DNA of 51,185 nt from Deltaproteobacteria bacterium (lineage in GTDB: Bacteria > Myxococcota_A > UBA796 > SXON01). How positions within the stretch are numbered: the stretch's first letter is position 1; every line of letters begins with the position of its first letter. This document shows positions 8,318-17,844 of this stretch, one piece after another. Position numbers and translations under genes: made by a program. The stretch covers positions 1 to 51,185 of the forward strand of contig BJHF01000045.1 of the NCBI GenBank assembly GCA_014191855.1. The letters run 5' to 3'. The notes under the pieces were generated by a model. It was given only the letters and a program-made list of their open reading frames with translations, was not told the DNA's origin and did no database searches.

Positions 8318-10003
8318 ATGGATCCTGGTCCTGGCGCGCGAGGGATGGAGCTGGTGCTCCTCCACGAGATCAACGCCGGCACCTTCGCGAGGCTCTACCT
8401 GGCGGAGACCAGGGGCGCCGGCGGGATCGACAGGATCGTGGCGGTCAAGATCCTGCGCGAGCAGTGGAACGAACAACAGGACATCGTCAATCGAACCCGC
8501 GACGAAGCCCGGTTGCTGGCGCGCCTTCGCCACAAGAACATCCTTCGCGTGGAAGATCTTGTGGAGGTGGACGGGCAGACGGCGATCATCATGGAGTACG
8601 TCGACGGGCTGGACCTCAAACAGCTCGTGGACGGGCTCCAGGAGCGCCGGCAACGGGTTCCCGCAAAGGTGGCGCTCCAGATCGTGTTGCAGGCGGTATC
8701 GGCCATTGAAGCCGCCTACTTCAAGATCCCCACCGGTCTCGATCAGCCGCTGAAGGTCGTGCATCGCGACGTGAAGCCGAGCAACATCATGCTCAGCGCC
8801 GAGGGCGAAGTGCGGGTGCTCGACTTCGGTACCGCTCGATCCTCCCACATCTTCCGATCTGCGCAGACGGGCGCGATGCGCTTCGGGTCGCTGAAGTACA
8901 TGTCCCCCGAGCGCAGGGAAGGCGATCGCGGCGAACATGCAGGCGATATCTACGCCCTGGGCCTCGTGCTCCTCGAGCTGCTCCGCACCGAGTGGCTCCC
9001 GCTGCTCCCCATGGACGCCGGCGAGCACGACAACGCGATTGCCCAGGCCATCGCGCGGCTCGATAGCCTCGGCATGCCCAACGCCGACTGGGACATGACG
9101 CTGCGGCAGATGCTCGCCCAGATGCTCGCGAGCGAGCCGAGCGTGCGCCCCGACGCGGAGCAAGTCGTTAAGTTGATCCGTGCCTTTGTGGAGCAGGCCA
9201 GCGGGCCCATGCTCGACCGTTTTGCGCACGAGTCCGTACAACCGCTCACGGCAGCGGTTCACGCGCAGCAGACCGGGGGGGCCCTCGCCGGGCGCCGGTT
9301 GGTCGTTCACCCGATCGCGAACGAGGGGCGAGGCAGCGGCCCGCGCCCCACGCCCACCCGTACCGGAGAGCGGGGGCCGGCCGCAAACGCCAGCCCTGCG
9401 GCGATTCCCCCGCAGAAGCCCCCCCAGCCCTTCCCCCCGCCGCAGGCTGGCTCGCCGGCGCCGCCCCGCGCCGAGCGCCCCCCGCCAGCCGCGAAGACCT
9501 CCGCCCCACCGCAGTCGGCGGAACCCGAAGAGGGCGGCCGCGGCACCGCGCTGGCGGTCGGGGCCGTCGGCCTGGTCGTGGTGTTGGTGCTGGGCGTGCT
9601 GCTCATCGGCGGGGGGATCGGCCTCTGGTATGTGTTTGGTCGCACGCCCGAAGTACCGGCGCCGGTCGTGATCGCGAAGCCGACCGTCGTCGAGCCGCCC
9701 ACGGTGCCCGACCCGGTCGTACCCGCGACAACGGGCGTTCCGTTGGCGGTCGCGCTGGAGGGAGAGCCGGCGCAGTGGGTGCGCTTGGAATCCGCCGGCT
9801 CCACGGTCGTTGAGGGCAAAGGTTCGCTGGAAGCAAGCGCGCCTCCAGGCGAGTACGAGATCGCGATCAAGATCGTTGGCCGCTCGATTGTTCGCGCCCC
9901 GCTCACGCTGCCCGCCGAAGGTCTCACGCTCTCGTGCACCTCAGACTCCAAGCAGAACGTGCGCTGCACCGGTGGAAAGCGGGCGTTGACGCTCCGGCCC
10001 TGA
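8318..10003 (+). CDS. Transmembrane Hanks-type Ser/Thr protein kinase
   Basis: 561 residues, start chosen at the ATG directly before the kinase domain; the longer frame upstream overlaps the divergent lipoprotein gene. The kinase domain (about 10-285) has a degenerate glycine loop (NAGTFARLY), ATP-binding Lys44 in VAVK, Glu63, catalytic HRD (149-151) with DVKPSN, DFG (169-171) and MSPER (195-199), so it should be active. A Pro/Ala-rich juxtamembrane segment (about 330-405) leads to one membrane helix (about 410-440). The outside domain of about 120 residues ends in two cysteines and may be PEGA-like, a place for sensing wall or envelope signals. Divergent to the TPR lipoprotein operon, and followed by a large surface lipoprotein. 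Confidence 0.9.
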   Translation: MDPGPGARGMELVLLHEINAGTFARLYLAETRGAGGIDRIVAVKILREQWNEQQDIVNRTRDEARLLARLRHKNILRVEDLVEVDGQTAIIMEYVDGLDLKQLVDGLQERRQRVPAKVALQIVLQAVSAIEAAYFKIPTGLDQPLKVVHRDVKPSNIMLSAEGEVRVLDFGTARSSHIFRSAQTGAMRFGSLKYMSPERREGDRGEHAGDIYALGLVLLELLRTEWLPLLPMDAGEHDNAIAQAIARLDSLGMPNADWDMTLRQMLAQMLASEPSVRPDAEQVVKLIRAFVEQASGPMLDRFAHESVQPLTAAVHAQQTGGALAGRRLVVHPIANEGRGSGPRPTPTRTGERGPAANASPAAIPPQKPPQPFPPPQAGSPAPPRAERPPPAAKTSAPPQSAEPEEGGRGTALAVGAVGLVVVLVLGVLLIGGGIGLWYVFGRTPEVPAPVVIAKPTVVEPPTVPDPVVPATTGVPLAVALEGEPAQWVRLESAGSTVVEGKGSLEASAPPGEYEIAIKIVGRSIVRAPLTLPAEGLTLSCTSDSKQNVRCTGGKRALTLRP

Positions 10004-10024
10004 TCCGAAGGTCGGAGTTTGAGA

Positions 10025-10030
10025 TACACT
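10025..10030 (+). promoter_or_regulatory. Candidate -10 element (TACACT) of the large lipoprotein gene
   Basis: TACACT fits the TAnnnT pattern of a -10 hexamer and ends eight bases before the ATG at 10039. The same hexamer at exactly the same distance precedes the lipoxygenase gene at 35760. No convincing -35 is visible. If real, transcription would begin at or next to the start codon. Confidence 0.35.
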
Positions 10031-10038
10031 GCCGCGCC

Positions 10039-12777
10039 ATGCCCTGCCGCTATCCATCGCCCGCTGCGCTGAGCACGCTCTTGCTCGCCGCCTGTTCCGT
10101 TCAATTCACGGAGCAGGGCGACGACGCGAGCTTCCTCGAGTCCGGTGTCGTCGTCGATTCCGGGGATAGCGACGACACTTCCGTGGCCCCCAGCTCGTTC
10201 ACCGTGGCGGGCGTCGTCGTCGACGTCGCCGGGTTGCCGCTCGCTGGGGTTGAGGTCGCCGGCAACGGTGCCACGACCACGACCGACGCCGACGGTCGCT
10301 TCTCAAGCACGTCAGAGGGCTCGTTCACCCTCACCTTTTCGCGGCCCGGCCTGCACGCGGCGACGCGGAGCTTCGAGGCCACTGCCGCGCGGGTGCGGGT
10401 CGGGCTTCAACCGAACCGTGTCGCGACGCCCGTCGACGCGGATGACGGCGGCACGGTTAGCGTAGACGCGGCGTCGGTGAGCGTGCCACCCGGGGCGCTG
10501 GGAGCGGCCCAGCTTGCAACCGTTACGTTCGATCCATTCGATCTCGCGGGGGGTATCCACAGCCTCCCGGCCGGCGCACAAGGGGAGAGTGGGCAGATTG
10601 CGACGGTGTATGCGGCCGCCAACATCGCGTTTGAGGCCGAGGGCTCGCCGGTCGCCCCGAGCACCGCCGTTACCGTGAACCTGCCCCTGCTGGCGGACAA
10701 CCCGGGCGCGAGCGGAACGCTCTTGCTGGACGTGGGAGGCGTTTGGACGAGCATCGGCAGCGCGCCGATCACGCTCACGAGCCAGGGGTACGTTGCGAGC
10801 TTCCCGATCACGGAGGCGGGCACCTACGCAGTAGGCCGCCTCGACCCTGCCGGCTGCCTCGCCGGAACGGTGGTAGACGGGAACGGATTACCCGCTGAAA
10901 ACGCCTCAATCTCCTCCTACTTGCAGCCCGTGGGCGGCGGGGTGGCGAGCTACCTGGGCGAGGCCGTTTCGGGCGCGGACGGCGCCTTCTGTGTGCTTGG
11001 GGCGGCCTCGGACACAACGGTGGTGTTCGATTACGTCGACGCAACCACGGCCCACTGGTCGGGCGCCTCCACCTCCAGCGCCGCAGGCGCGGCCGAAACC
11101 TGTGACTCGTGCACGGACCTCGGCAATGTCGCGCTCACGCTCGCGGGCTGCGCCACGGGAAACCTGTATGCGGCGGACGGCAGCGCGATGCTCCCCTCCC
11201 CGTTCTTCTGGGAAGAAGGCGACTTTGTCTCCTCCGAGGCCGACAGCACCCTCACCTTCTATGCACGCGCCGGCCAGACGTTTACGCTCAGGGGCCCGGG
11301 CGGCGTCGAAAAGGCGTTCTCCGTGACGAGCGGAACGACGGTTGAAGCCGCTACGTGCACGCGCCTCGGCAACCTCCAGGCCACCCGCCAATGTGTGACG
11401 ATCGATGTCGCCGACGCGGATGGTCCGGTCGAGGGCGCCGTGGTCTACTGGGCGGACAACGAGGCCAACGTCACCTGGACCACGACCGGAGACGACGGAA
11501 CGGTGTGCCTCCCTTCGGATAACGGCACCTCCTCCTTCACCGCGTCGTGGACGGAGGGTGCTCAGAGCGTGGTGGTGACCGAGAGCGCCGACATCGATCC
11601 GGCTGGGGGAACCTGCCAGGTGGGCGAGTGCACTGCGGGGCCCAGCCTCACGTTGGAGGGTCCAGGCTGCGTGACCGGCACCATCCTCGGCGATCGCGGA
11701 ACACCTGCGGAGGGGGTGACCGTTTGGTCCTCTTCCTGGGACTCCACGGTGACGGACGCAAGCGGCAACTTCTCGCTGACGACCGCCGGCAGCGGCGTGG
11801 CCGCGATCTGGGCCGATGGGTGGCCAGTCACGACGTTCACCGACCCCGGCGCCGGCGCTGAATGCAAGACGATTCAGCTGTTCACGGACGCGGGTGCGCC
11901 GCCGGACATCCTCGTGGCCGAGGACAAGTACATCTGGCGCATCAATTCCGACGGAAGCAGCGACGACATGTTGGTGAGCGGCGCGGTTGTGGCCGTCGTG
12001 GACATCGACGTGGACTCGACGGCGGACACACTTCTGGCCTTGCTGAACGTGTATGTATGGTACGGCACCGCCGAGGGTGCGGACTTCGACAACTTCGACT
12101 ACCCCTCCTCGTTGTGGTCGGCGATGCGCGTGTCGCCCGACCACACGATGGTGGCGCTCCAAGGCTATGGCTCGTCAAACCCGGCGGTTTGGATCTACGA
12201 GCTGGATGGCACGCCGCGAATCAAGCTCGCGACGAGCGCGGCGGAAGAGCCGGACGACCTCGCCTTCTCGGCAGACAGCGCCTGGATCGCCAGCACCCGG
12301 AAGGACCTTTCGGTAGAGGTAACGCCCGTAAACGGCAGCCGCGGCCCGGCGACGATCGCTCCCGTGACCTGCGGCAAACCCGTGTGGTTCGACCTGGATA
12401 CGGTCGCCCTGGACTGCGCGGGAGACGCCTACCTCTACGAGATGGATGGGAGTAGCTCCGTGAGTTGGCTCGCCACCGGCGCCGACGAGCGCATCTGGGC
12501 GGTGACCAGCAACGATCGCGTCGTGTACACCTCGGACGAGGAATTGCACTCGGCGAACATTGACTTGTCGGACGATGTGACGTTGTTCACCGGCAGCGCC
12601 GGCACGACGTTCTCGATGATCCGGGCAACCGACGACGGCACGTGGATTGCGGCTATCGTGTCCGACCCAGCCGCCGGAGTCGACGTGCTCGCCGCCGCCG
12701 ACCAGGCCCCGTACTCGACGTTCTGGCTCACCGCGACCCCGACCGAGACCGAAGCAGCCATCGCCTGGCCGGACTGA
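10039..12777 (+). CDS. Large lipoprotein with repeated Ig-like domains and a C-terminal propeller-like region
   Basis: 912 residues with a lipobox (LLLAAC, cysteine 19) after a short signal peptide, followed by an Asp/Ser-rich linker (about 25-45). At least three carboxypeptidase-regulatory-like units can be seen, each starting with a xxGxVxDxxGxPxxG pattern: about residues 50-130, 275-350 and 545-610. Paired cysteines such as CDSC and the GC at each unit start suggest disulfides. The last 300 residues have recurring short strands with D/S/T-rich turns, like a beta-propeller. It is probably displayed on the cell surface. It begins 35 bases after the kinase stop and could be cotranscribed or use its own promoter. 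No enzymatic motif is visible. Confidence 0.8.
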   Translation: MPCRYPSPAALSTLLLAACSVQFTEQGDDASFLESGVVVDSGDSDDTSVAPSSFTVAGVVVDVAGLPLAGVEVAGNGATTTTDADGRFSSTSEGSFTLTFSRPGLHAATRSFEATAARVRVGLQPNRVATPVDADDGGTVSVDAASVSVPPGALGAAQLATVTFDPFDLAGGIHSLPAGAQGESGQIATVYAAANIAFEAEGSPVAPSTAVTVNLPLLADNPGASGTLLLDVGGVWTSIGSAPITLTSQGYVASFPITEAGTYAVGRLDPAGCLAGTVVDGNGLPAENASISSYLQPVGGGVASYLGEAVSGADGAFCVLGAASDTTVVFDYVDATTAHWSGASTSSAAGAAETCDSCTDLGNVALTLAGCATGNLYAADGSAMLPSPFFWEEGDFVSSEADSTLTFYARAGQTFTLRGPGGVEKAFSVTSGTTVEAATCTRLGNLQATRQCVTIDVADADGPVEGAVVYWADNEANVTWTTTGDDGTVCLPSDNGTSSFTASWTEGAQSVVVTESADIDPAGGTCQVGECTAGPSLTLEGPGCVTGTILGDRGTPAEGVTVWSSSWDSTVTDASGNFSLTTAGSGVAAIWADGWPVTTFTDPGAGAECKTIQLFTDAGAPPDILVAEDKYIWRINSDGSSDDMLVSGAVVAVVDIDVDSTADTLLALLNVYVWYGTAEGADFDNFDYPSSLWSAMRVSPDHTMVALQGYGSSNPAVWIYELDGTPRIKLATSAAEEPDDLAFSADSAWIASTRKDLSVEVTPVNGSRGPATIAPVTCGKPVWFDLDTVALDCAGDAYLYEMDGSSSVSWLATGADERIWAVTSNDRVVYTSDEELHSANIDLSDDVTLFTGSAGTTFSMIRATDDGTWIAAIVSDPAAGVDVLAAADQAPYSTFWLTATPTETEAAIAWPD

Positions 12778-12781
12778 TCGT

Positions 12782-13735
12782 TTGATTCGCACCCGGGTTT
12801 TGCTGGCGGACGGGCACGTCCAGGTGGGCGACGGCCTCGCGTTGGCGCGGAGCGCGCCCGTCGGCGCGACGGTATGGGTAGATGTCATCGCTTCAAACGC
12901 CGAAGATCTCTCTTCGCTACCGGGTGAATGGCGCTTCCATCACCTCGCGCTGGAGGACTGCGTACACGAGCAGCGGCGCTCAAAATACGAACGATTCCCG
13001 GCTCATGCCTTCGTGGTGGTACACGCGCTGAACACCACGACAGACGACGATCTCGACACGCTGGCGCTACGCATCTTCATCCGGCCGGGGCTCGTCGTGT
13101 CTGTGCACGAGCGACCGATCAGCGCGGTAGACCGGGTTGAAACGCTGCTACGCGAGGACACGGAGCGCATCGGTCAGAGCGCGGATCGCGTGCTCTACGC
13201 GTTGATCGACTCCGTCGTCGACGAGTTCATGCCGCTCCTCGACCGCTGGGAGTCCCAGCTCGACGCGCTGGAAACGCGCGCGGACGAACATCGAGATCTC
13301 TCCGTAATGGACGAGGTCGTTGCGCTGCGCAGAAACCTGCTCGTCTTACGCAGGTTGATGCTGCCGCAGCAGGAGGTCGTGAAGCGGGTGATGGACAGCC
13401 CGGAAACGACCGAGGCGGGCAAGATCTACTTCCGGGACGTACTCGACCACATGGACGCGCTGGCCGACTCGGCGCAGCTCCTCGTGGAGGTATGCCATGG
13501 AATGATCCAGGTTCAAGTTGAGCGCGTGAACGAGCGGCTCAACAAGACCATGAAGTACATGGCGATCGTGTCGACGCTCCTGCTCCCGATGACCGTGATC
13601 TCGGGGGTGTTTGGGATGAACTTCGACGTCATCCCCAACCAGCACTCTGCGTTGGGCTTCTACAGCGCCATCGCGATGATGGTGGTGAGCGCGCTTGCGC
13701 TCATGATCTGGTTTCGCTTCCGGAAGTGGGTCTAG
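12782..13735 (+). CDS. corA: CorA-family Mg2+/Co2+ transporter
   Basis: 317 residues from a TTG start four bases after the upstream stop; the frame continues upstream but only inside the lipoprotein gene, and 317 is the usual CorA length. The N-terminal cytoplasmic domain (1-about 250) holds a long helical stalk with heptad-like charge pattern. Two C-terminal helices follow (about 257-277 and 287-310), separated by the signature GMN (278-280) within VFGMNFDVIPNQ. CorA forms homopentameric channels for divalent cations in the inner membrane. The loop NFDVIPNQ differs from the common MPEL/IPFM type, which may indicate the ZntB-like or Co-selective side of the family. It overlaps the convergent gene by four bases. 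Confidence 0.92.
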   Translation: MIRTRVLLADGHVQVGDGLALARSAPVGATVWVDVIASNAEDLSSLPGEWRFHHLALEDCVHEQRRSKYERFPAHAFVVVHALNTTTDDDLDTLALRIFIRPGLVVSVHERPISAVDRVETLLREDTERIGQSADRVLYALIDSVVDEFMPLLDRWESQLDALETRADEHRDLSVMDEVVALRRNLLVLRRLMLPQQEVVKRVMDSPETTEAGKIYFRDVLDHMDALADSAQLLVEVCHGMIQVQVERVNERLNKTMKYMAIVSTLLLPMTVISGVFGMNFDVIPNQHSALGFYSAIAMMVVSALALMIWFRFRKWV

Positions 13736-15246
13736 ATCCGGCTCTCCACCAAAAAGCCGCCGAACACCCCGACGCCTGAAAAGTCTGTATCAACACAGAC
13801 TTCCAGGCGCACCCCTCCGGCGCGCCCTGAAGCACCTGCGAGGGCACCACAGCCCGCCACCAGCGGCGAAACGAAGTCATCGGACCCCGCGCGCAGACCG
13901 ACGTCGAGCCCAACCTCCGGCGCGATCGCCCGCCCATGCCGCCCCCAACGTGCGCCAACGCGCACCGGCACCGCCACCACGACGCCGTCCCCGGCCGCGT
14001 CCAGGGTCGCCACAGGGGCTTCTGGGGCGATCGCCCAGCTCAACGCCCACTCCGGGTGCACCGACACCCGGCCCTCGAGGCCGGTGATGACGATACCGCC
14101 GCCCGAATCCTCCTCGCCGCGCCATCCACCGCCGAGGATCAGCGCGGCCGTCGCGCTCCAGGCATCGAGCTCGCGCGGCGGGCGGGGGCGCGCCGCTGAG
14201 GGGGGCGACGACGCTGGCGCGACGCTGCGCGCGGGGGGTTTGGAGCGCGGCTCAACGCCCGGTTCCGAGGCTTCCTCGCGCTCCGGCGCGTCGACGACGG
14301 CTGGAGCACGCACCGGCAATCGCACGAGATCATCGCTCACCACCTGCCACACGGCGGGCTCTCGCCGTGACCAACCGACATACACCACAGCCAGCGCGGA
14401 GCGCGCCTGAGCGAGCGCCGCGAGCTGAACCTGCTCGGTTCGGCTCGGGGCGCCGCGAACGAGTCCCGTCACCAACTCGACGAGATCTACCTCCGCGTCC
14501 GCCTGCGCGACGATGGCGGCTTCACCCTCTCGAAGCTGGATACGTCGCGCCGCCACGACGCGACCGTCGCGCACGCGCATGAGGAGGTTGTCGCCAATCA
14601 CCGCATCGACGGCGCCGTGACTTAGCGCGTGCCCGTTCACCCAGATTGCGTCATCCCCTTCCGCCGCCACCGCGATTCGCGTGAGGGCTCCGGCATCCCG
14701 TCGCTCGCGGGCCGCGTCCAGCTCGGTGAGCACGTCGGGGCTCGCGGCGTCGGGCTGCCGCGTGGGGGCAGTCGCGACTGCCCGGTCCAGGGCGGCCCGT
14801 GCTTCCTGCTCATGGAACGTGGCTTGTCCGGGATCGGATACCGTCGCGGCGGCGAGCAACAGATGGGCCTCCGCCCTCGCGACAGAGAGCACGAAGAGGT
14901 CCCCTGCCCCCACGGGCTCGGCTAGGCACTCCAACTCCAACTCCAGGCCGACAAGATCGGAGACGCTGCCGGCGGCGTCGAACAGGTCGAAGCGGCGCTG
15001 GGCCTTGGCCAGCCGCTTCTTCCAATCGACGAGGGGGATCGGGTCACCACAATCCTCTCCAAAACCCTCGGTGAAGGCGATCACCTGCACCCCCTCCGCG
15101 AAGGCAGCCGCGTCGATCGACGCGATGCGCTCAAGGTCGGCGTGGTCGAGCGCTCGCTGCACCGTGGCGTCGTCGGGCCCGCCCGAGGCCGGCAGCACCA
15201 CCAACGCGGGCTCGGCAGCGAACGCCAGCGTGAGGGCGTAAATCAC
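13732..15246 (-). CDS. Secreted protein of unknown function
   Basis: 504 residues starting with GTG, whose GTGA overlaps the stop of the upstream kinase. A short signal peptide is likely (about 1-11, AFAAEP). The N-terminal part (12-300) is Ala-rich with an alpha/beta pattern and may carry helical repeats near residues 100-170. A Pro/Ser-rich linker (about 325-360) then precedes a C-terminal region (365-504) with beta-strand pattern and Gly/Val-rich turns, which could be an outer-membrane or secreted beta domain. I recognise no family. Coupling to the kinase suggests that it is a partner or substrate of that signalling system, an inference from position only. Confidence 0.7.
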   Translation of the reverse strand: MIYALTLAFAAEPALVVLPASGGPDDATVQRALDHADLERIASIDAAAFAEGVQVIAFTEGFGEDCGDPIPLVDWKKRLAKAQRRFDLFDAAGSVSDLVGLELELECLAEPVGAGDLFVLSVARAEAHLLLAAATVSDPGQATFHEQEARAALDRAVATAPTRQPDAASPDVLTELDAARERRDAGALTRIAVAAEGDDAIWVNGHALSHGAVDAVIGDNLLMRVRDGRVVAARRIQLREGEAAIVAQADAEVDLVELVTGLVRGAPSRTEQVQLAALAQARSALAVVYVGWSRREPAVWQVVSDDLVRLPVRAPAVVDAPEREEASEPGVEPRSKPPARSVAPASSPPSAARPRPPRELDAWSATAALILGGGWRGEEDSGGGIVITGLEGRVSVHPEWALSWAIAPEAPVATLDAAGDGVVVAVPVRVGARWGRHGRAIAPEVGLDVGLRAGSDDFVSPLVAGCGALAGASGRAGGVRLEVCVDTDFSGVGVFGGFLVESRI

Positions 15247-16979
15247 GGCGAGGGGCCTTCCTGATCGGACCAGCGCGACTCGTCGAACAACCAGATCCGC
15301 CGTACCTCGGCGCCCGCCGGCACCTCGAGGCGAAAGGTCTTTCTACGGCCGTCCTCGGTTACCAACAGCACGGTATGCGGTCCGGCCGGGACGGAGTGCT
15401 GAAACAGCGGCGTAAAGCGAACGTAGGCGCCGTCTACCATCACCTGCGCCCGCGGCGTCGCGCTGATGCTCAAAAGCCCCTCCGCAGTCTTCGCGGAAGC
15501 ATCCTCGACAGTCAGGCTCTTCACGAGGGTTTCGGTGGCGACGGGCACGGTGGCAACCGGCGGTGCGGTACCGCGCGGCGCGGCCGGTTTGGGGGTAGAA
15601 GCCGGGCGCGCCGGTGGGGCCGGCGGTTCCTCGCCGGCAACGCTGACCTTGACGACCGGCACACTCGGCCCGGGAGTAGCCACCGCCGGAGCGCTCGTTG
15701 GAGTCGCGGAGGGAACTGGCGGGGGCGCGACCGAGGCATCTGGAGGCGACATCGAGCCAGAACCGGCGGGCGACGCCACCGCCAGGCTCGGCTTGCTCGG
15801 CGTGAAGATCCGCCACGCGGTGAACCCGAGCACTCCCACGGAGAAGAAAGCGAAGGCCACTGAGAACACCGCGGCGAACGTACTGGAGCGCCGCTTTTGT
15901 GCCCCGGCGGGGCGCGCGGGACGGGCCGGAGCATGCATGTTTCCGGTTACGATGGGCAGCCCGCCCGGTCCCTGCGGGCGCATCGTAGACACCGAGGCGG
16001 AAGACGCCGCCTTGTCGGCCTGCGGAGCGGCACCCGCCCGATCGCGGGCGCGGAGCTCGTCGACGAAGCGGACGAGCTCGTCGCGGGCGCTCATCGGGTC
16101 GGCCACGAGCTGGCCGAGCGCTTTTCCCATCGCCTCGCCGGTTCGGAACCGCGCCGCGGGATCCCGCTGCAACGCCCGGACCAAAACGCTCCCGACGTCG
16201 GCGTAGGCCCCACCCAACCCCGCGGCACGCCGGGCCGCTTCATCGGAAGCGAGGGCGCGGCGAATCCTCGTGTTGTCGGTTTCGACGAAAAGCGGCTCGA
16301 GCGTCGCCACCTCGTACAGCACGCTCGCGAGTCCAAACAAGTCGGCGGCCGCCCCCACCGCCTCACCTTCCGCCTGCTCGGGAGCCATATATCCCCACGT
16401 GCCCTTTACCGAGCCTCGCGACTCCTGGTGCCCGTGGGCGTAGGAGATCCCGAAGTCCAGCACCTTCACGACCCCCTGGACGTTGAGCATCAGATTGGAG
16501 GGCTTCATGTCCCGATGAACCAGGCGCAGCGGGTTGCCGTGCTCGTCGGCCAACATGTGCGCGTAGTGGAGCCCCTCGCATGCTTGCCGCCCCAGCTCGG
16601 CGAGCAGCCCCGGCGGCACTCTCAGGCCGTGCTTGCGGCAGGCCGTGACGATCTTCCGGAAGGTCACCCCGTCGATGTACTCCATCACCAGGTAGTAGAG
16701 GTCCCCCTCCCGGTTGAACTGCTGCACGCGAACGACGTTGAGATGCTCCAGGCGCGCCGAGATGCGGGCCTCCTGGATGAACAGCTCCTGAAAGCCTCCT
16801 TCGTTTGCAAAGTCAGGATGAATGACCTTGATCGCAACCCGGGTGCTCACGCCCGCCAGCGAGTCGAAGCGGCCTTCGTACACCCGCGCCATCCCACCGG
16901 CGCTGATCGGCCGGAGCAGCCGATACGGGCCGATGCGCTCAGGCGCGAGGGCGGGCTCGGAGGGGGCTACCGGGGGCAT
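15243..16979 (-). CDS. Transmembrane Hanks-type Ser/Thr protein kinase with PEGA-like domain
   Basis: 578 residues. The kinase domain (about 18-290) is complete: glycine loop ISAGGMARVY (25-34), Lys51 in VAIK, Glu70, HRD (155-157) with DMKPSN, DFG (175-177) and APE (199-201). After a Ser/Pro-rich stretch comes a single membrane helix (about 366-388), then a long Pro/Ala/Thr-rich periplasmic linker and a C-terminal domain (about 500-570) with SISATPRAQVMVDG, the pattern of a PEGA domain that is often tied to surface anchoring. The gene follows the TPR protein by 16 bases and overlaps the next gene, so it is in a four-gene operon with a propeller protein. It probably senses an envelope signal. 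Confidence 0.92.
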   Translation of the reverse strand: MPPVAPSEPALAPERIGPYRLLRPISAGGMARVYEGRFDSLAGVSTRVAIKVIHPDFANEGGFQELFIQEARISARLEHLNVVRVQQFNREGDLYYLVMEYIDGVTFRKIVTACRKHGLRVPPGLLAELGRQACEGLHYAHMLADEHGNPLRLVHRDMKPSNLMLNVQGVVKVLDFGISYAHGHQESRGSVKGTWGYMAPEQAEGEAVGAAADLFGLASVLYEVATLEPLFVETDNTRIRRALASDEAARRAAGLGGAYADVGSVLVRALQRDPAARFRTGEAMGKALGQLVADPMSARDELVRFVDELRARDRAGAAPQADKAASSASVSTMRPQGPGGLPIVTGNMHAPARPARPAGAQKRRSSTFAAVFSVAFAFFSVGVLGFTAWRIFTPSKPSLAVASPAGSGSMSPPDASVAPPPVPSATPTSAPAVATPGPSVPVVKVSVAGEEPPAPPARPASTPKPAAPRGTAPPVATVPVATETLVKSLTVEDASAKTAEGLLSISATPRAQVMVDGAYVRFTPLFQHSVPAGPHTVLLVTEDGRRKTFRLEVPAGAEVRRIWLFDESRWSDQEGPSP

Positions 16980-16995
16980 CGCAAGGCTGGTTGTA

Positions 16996-17844
16996 TCACG
17001 GCGAACAGCAACGCCGATACCCCTCTGCGCACGCCTGATCCGCCAGCGCCTTCCCCTTCTTCGGATCGGCCTCCGTAAGCGCGCTCACGCAGAGCAGGCG
17101 AGGGCGGGTCGGCGCGTCCGGCGCCGCGGCCAGCAGCTTCGCCGCTAGCGTCCTGGCTTCATCGAGCCGGCCCGAACGGGCGAGCGCCTCGGCGCGGTGA
17201 CTCTCGCTGATGCCGCCCGGAAACTTCACGAGGGCGGCGGTCCAGACGGTCACCGCGTCGTCCCAGCGCTGCAAGCCTTCGGCGAGATTTCCGCGAAACA
17301 CCCAGGTTCTTTCGTGCTCAGGCGCGGTGTCGGTGGCCGACTGCGCCGCCGCCATTGCGCTCTCAGCGTTCCCCGCTCGTGCTGCCACATCGGCCGCGTC
17401 CAGGTGCCGCACCGCGGCGCCGGGCACCGCCTTCAATGCAGCGGGAAGGCACGAAATGCCGCAGCGATACACATTGGTGTACAGCAGATAACGCGCCTCA
17501 GGGCAACCGATCTCCCAAGCATCCACCACATCGTCGCGACCGAATGTTGGCTCGCCACTCGGCGGTGAGCTGGAAATTTTCGCCGGGGTGGCGACCCCGC
17601 CATGGCGGCGCACAACCGGGATTCGCCCATCGGAGCACGCGAGCCGCCCCCACCAGGGCTGCATCCCTCCGGCGGCGGGGCCCCACTCATAGGGCGCGTC
17701 CACCGTGGTTCCCAACGGCGAACCGGCCGGACAAGCCGGTGGATCGGTGTACCGGGTGGGGCAAGCTGCCGGCACGCTTGCGGCCGGCTGTGCCGCCCCT
17801 GCGGCAGGCGCCAAGGCAAGTAGGAGCAAAGGGAGGGCGGTCAC
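16996..17844 (-). CDS. Secreted TPR-like protein
   Basis: 282 residues with a signal peptide (about 1-18). The first half is a cysteine-containing domain (Cys at about 28, 38, 69, 113, 128 and 132) with ACPTRYTDPPACPAG near the start. The second half is a set of helical repeats (ERTWVFRGNLAEGLQRWDDA is TPR-like), and the protein ends in YRRCCSP with a Cys pair. The GTG start overlaps the stop of the PD40 protein gene (GTGA), and 16 bases separate the stop from the kinase gene. Cysteines suggest an oxidising compartment, the periplasm or outside. It may present a partner to the neighbouring kinase; this rests on gene context only. Confidence 0.72.
   Translation of the reverse strand: MTALPLLLLALAPAAGAAQPAASVPAACPTRYTDPPACPAGSPLGTTVDAPYEWGPAAGGMQPWWGRLACSDGRIPVVRRHGGVATPAKISSSPPSGEPTFGRDDVVDAWEIGCPEARYLLYTNVYRCGISCLPAALKAVPGAAVRHLDAADVAARAGNAESAMAAAQSATDTAPEHERTWVFRGNLAEGLQRWDDAVTVWTAALVKFPGGISESHRAEALARSGRLDEARTLAAKLLAAAPDAPTRPRLLCVSALTEADPKKGKALADQACAEGYRRCCSP

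Noticed and set aside
8219..9310. Long upstream extension of the TPR lipoprotein frame
   Set aside because: It lies opposite the Ser/Thr kinase and would remove the lipobox signal peptide.
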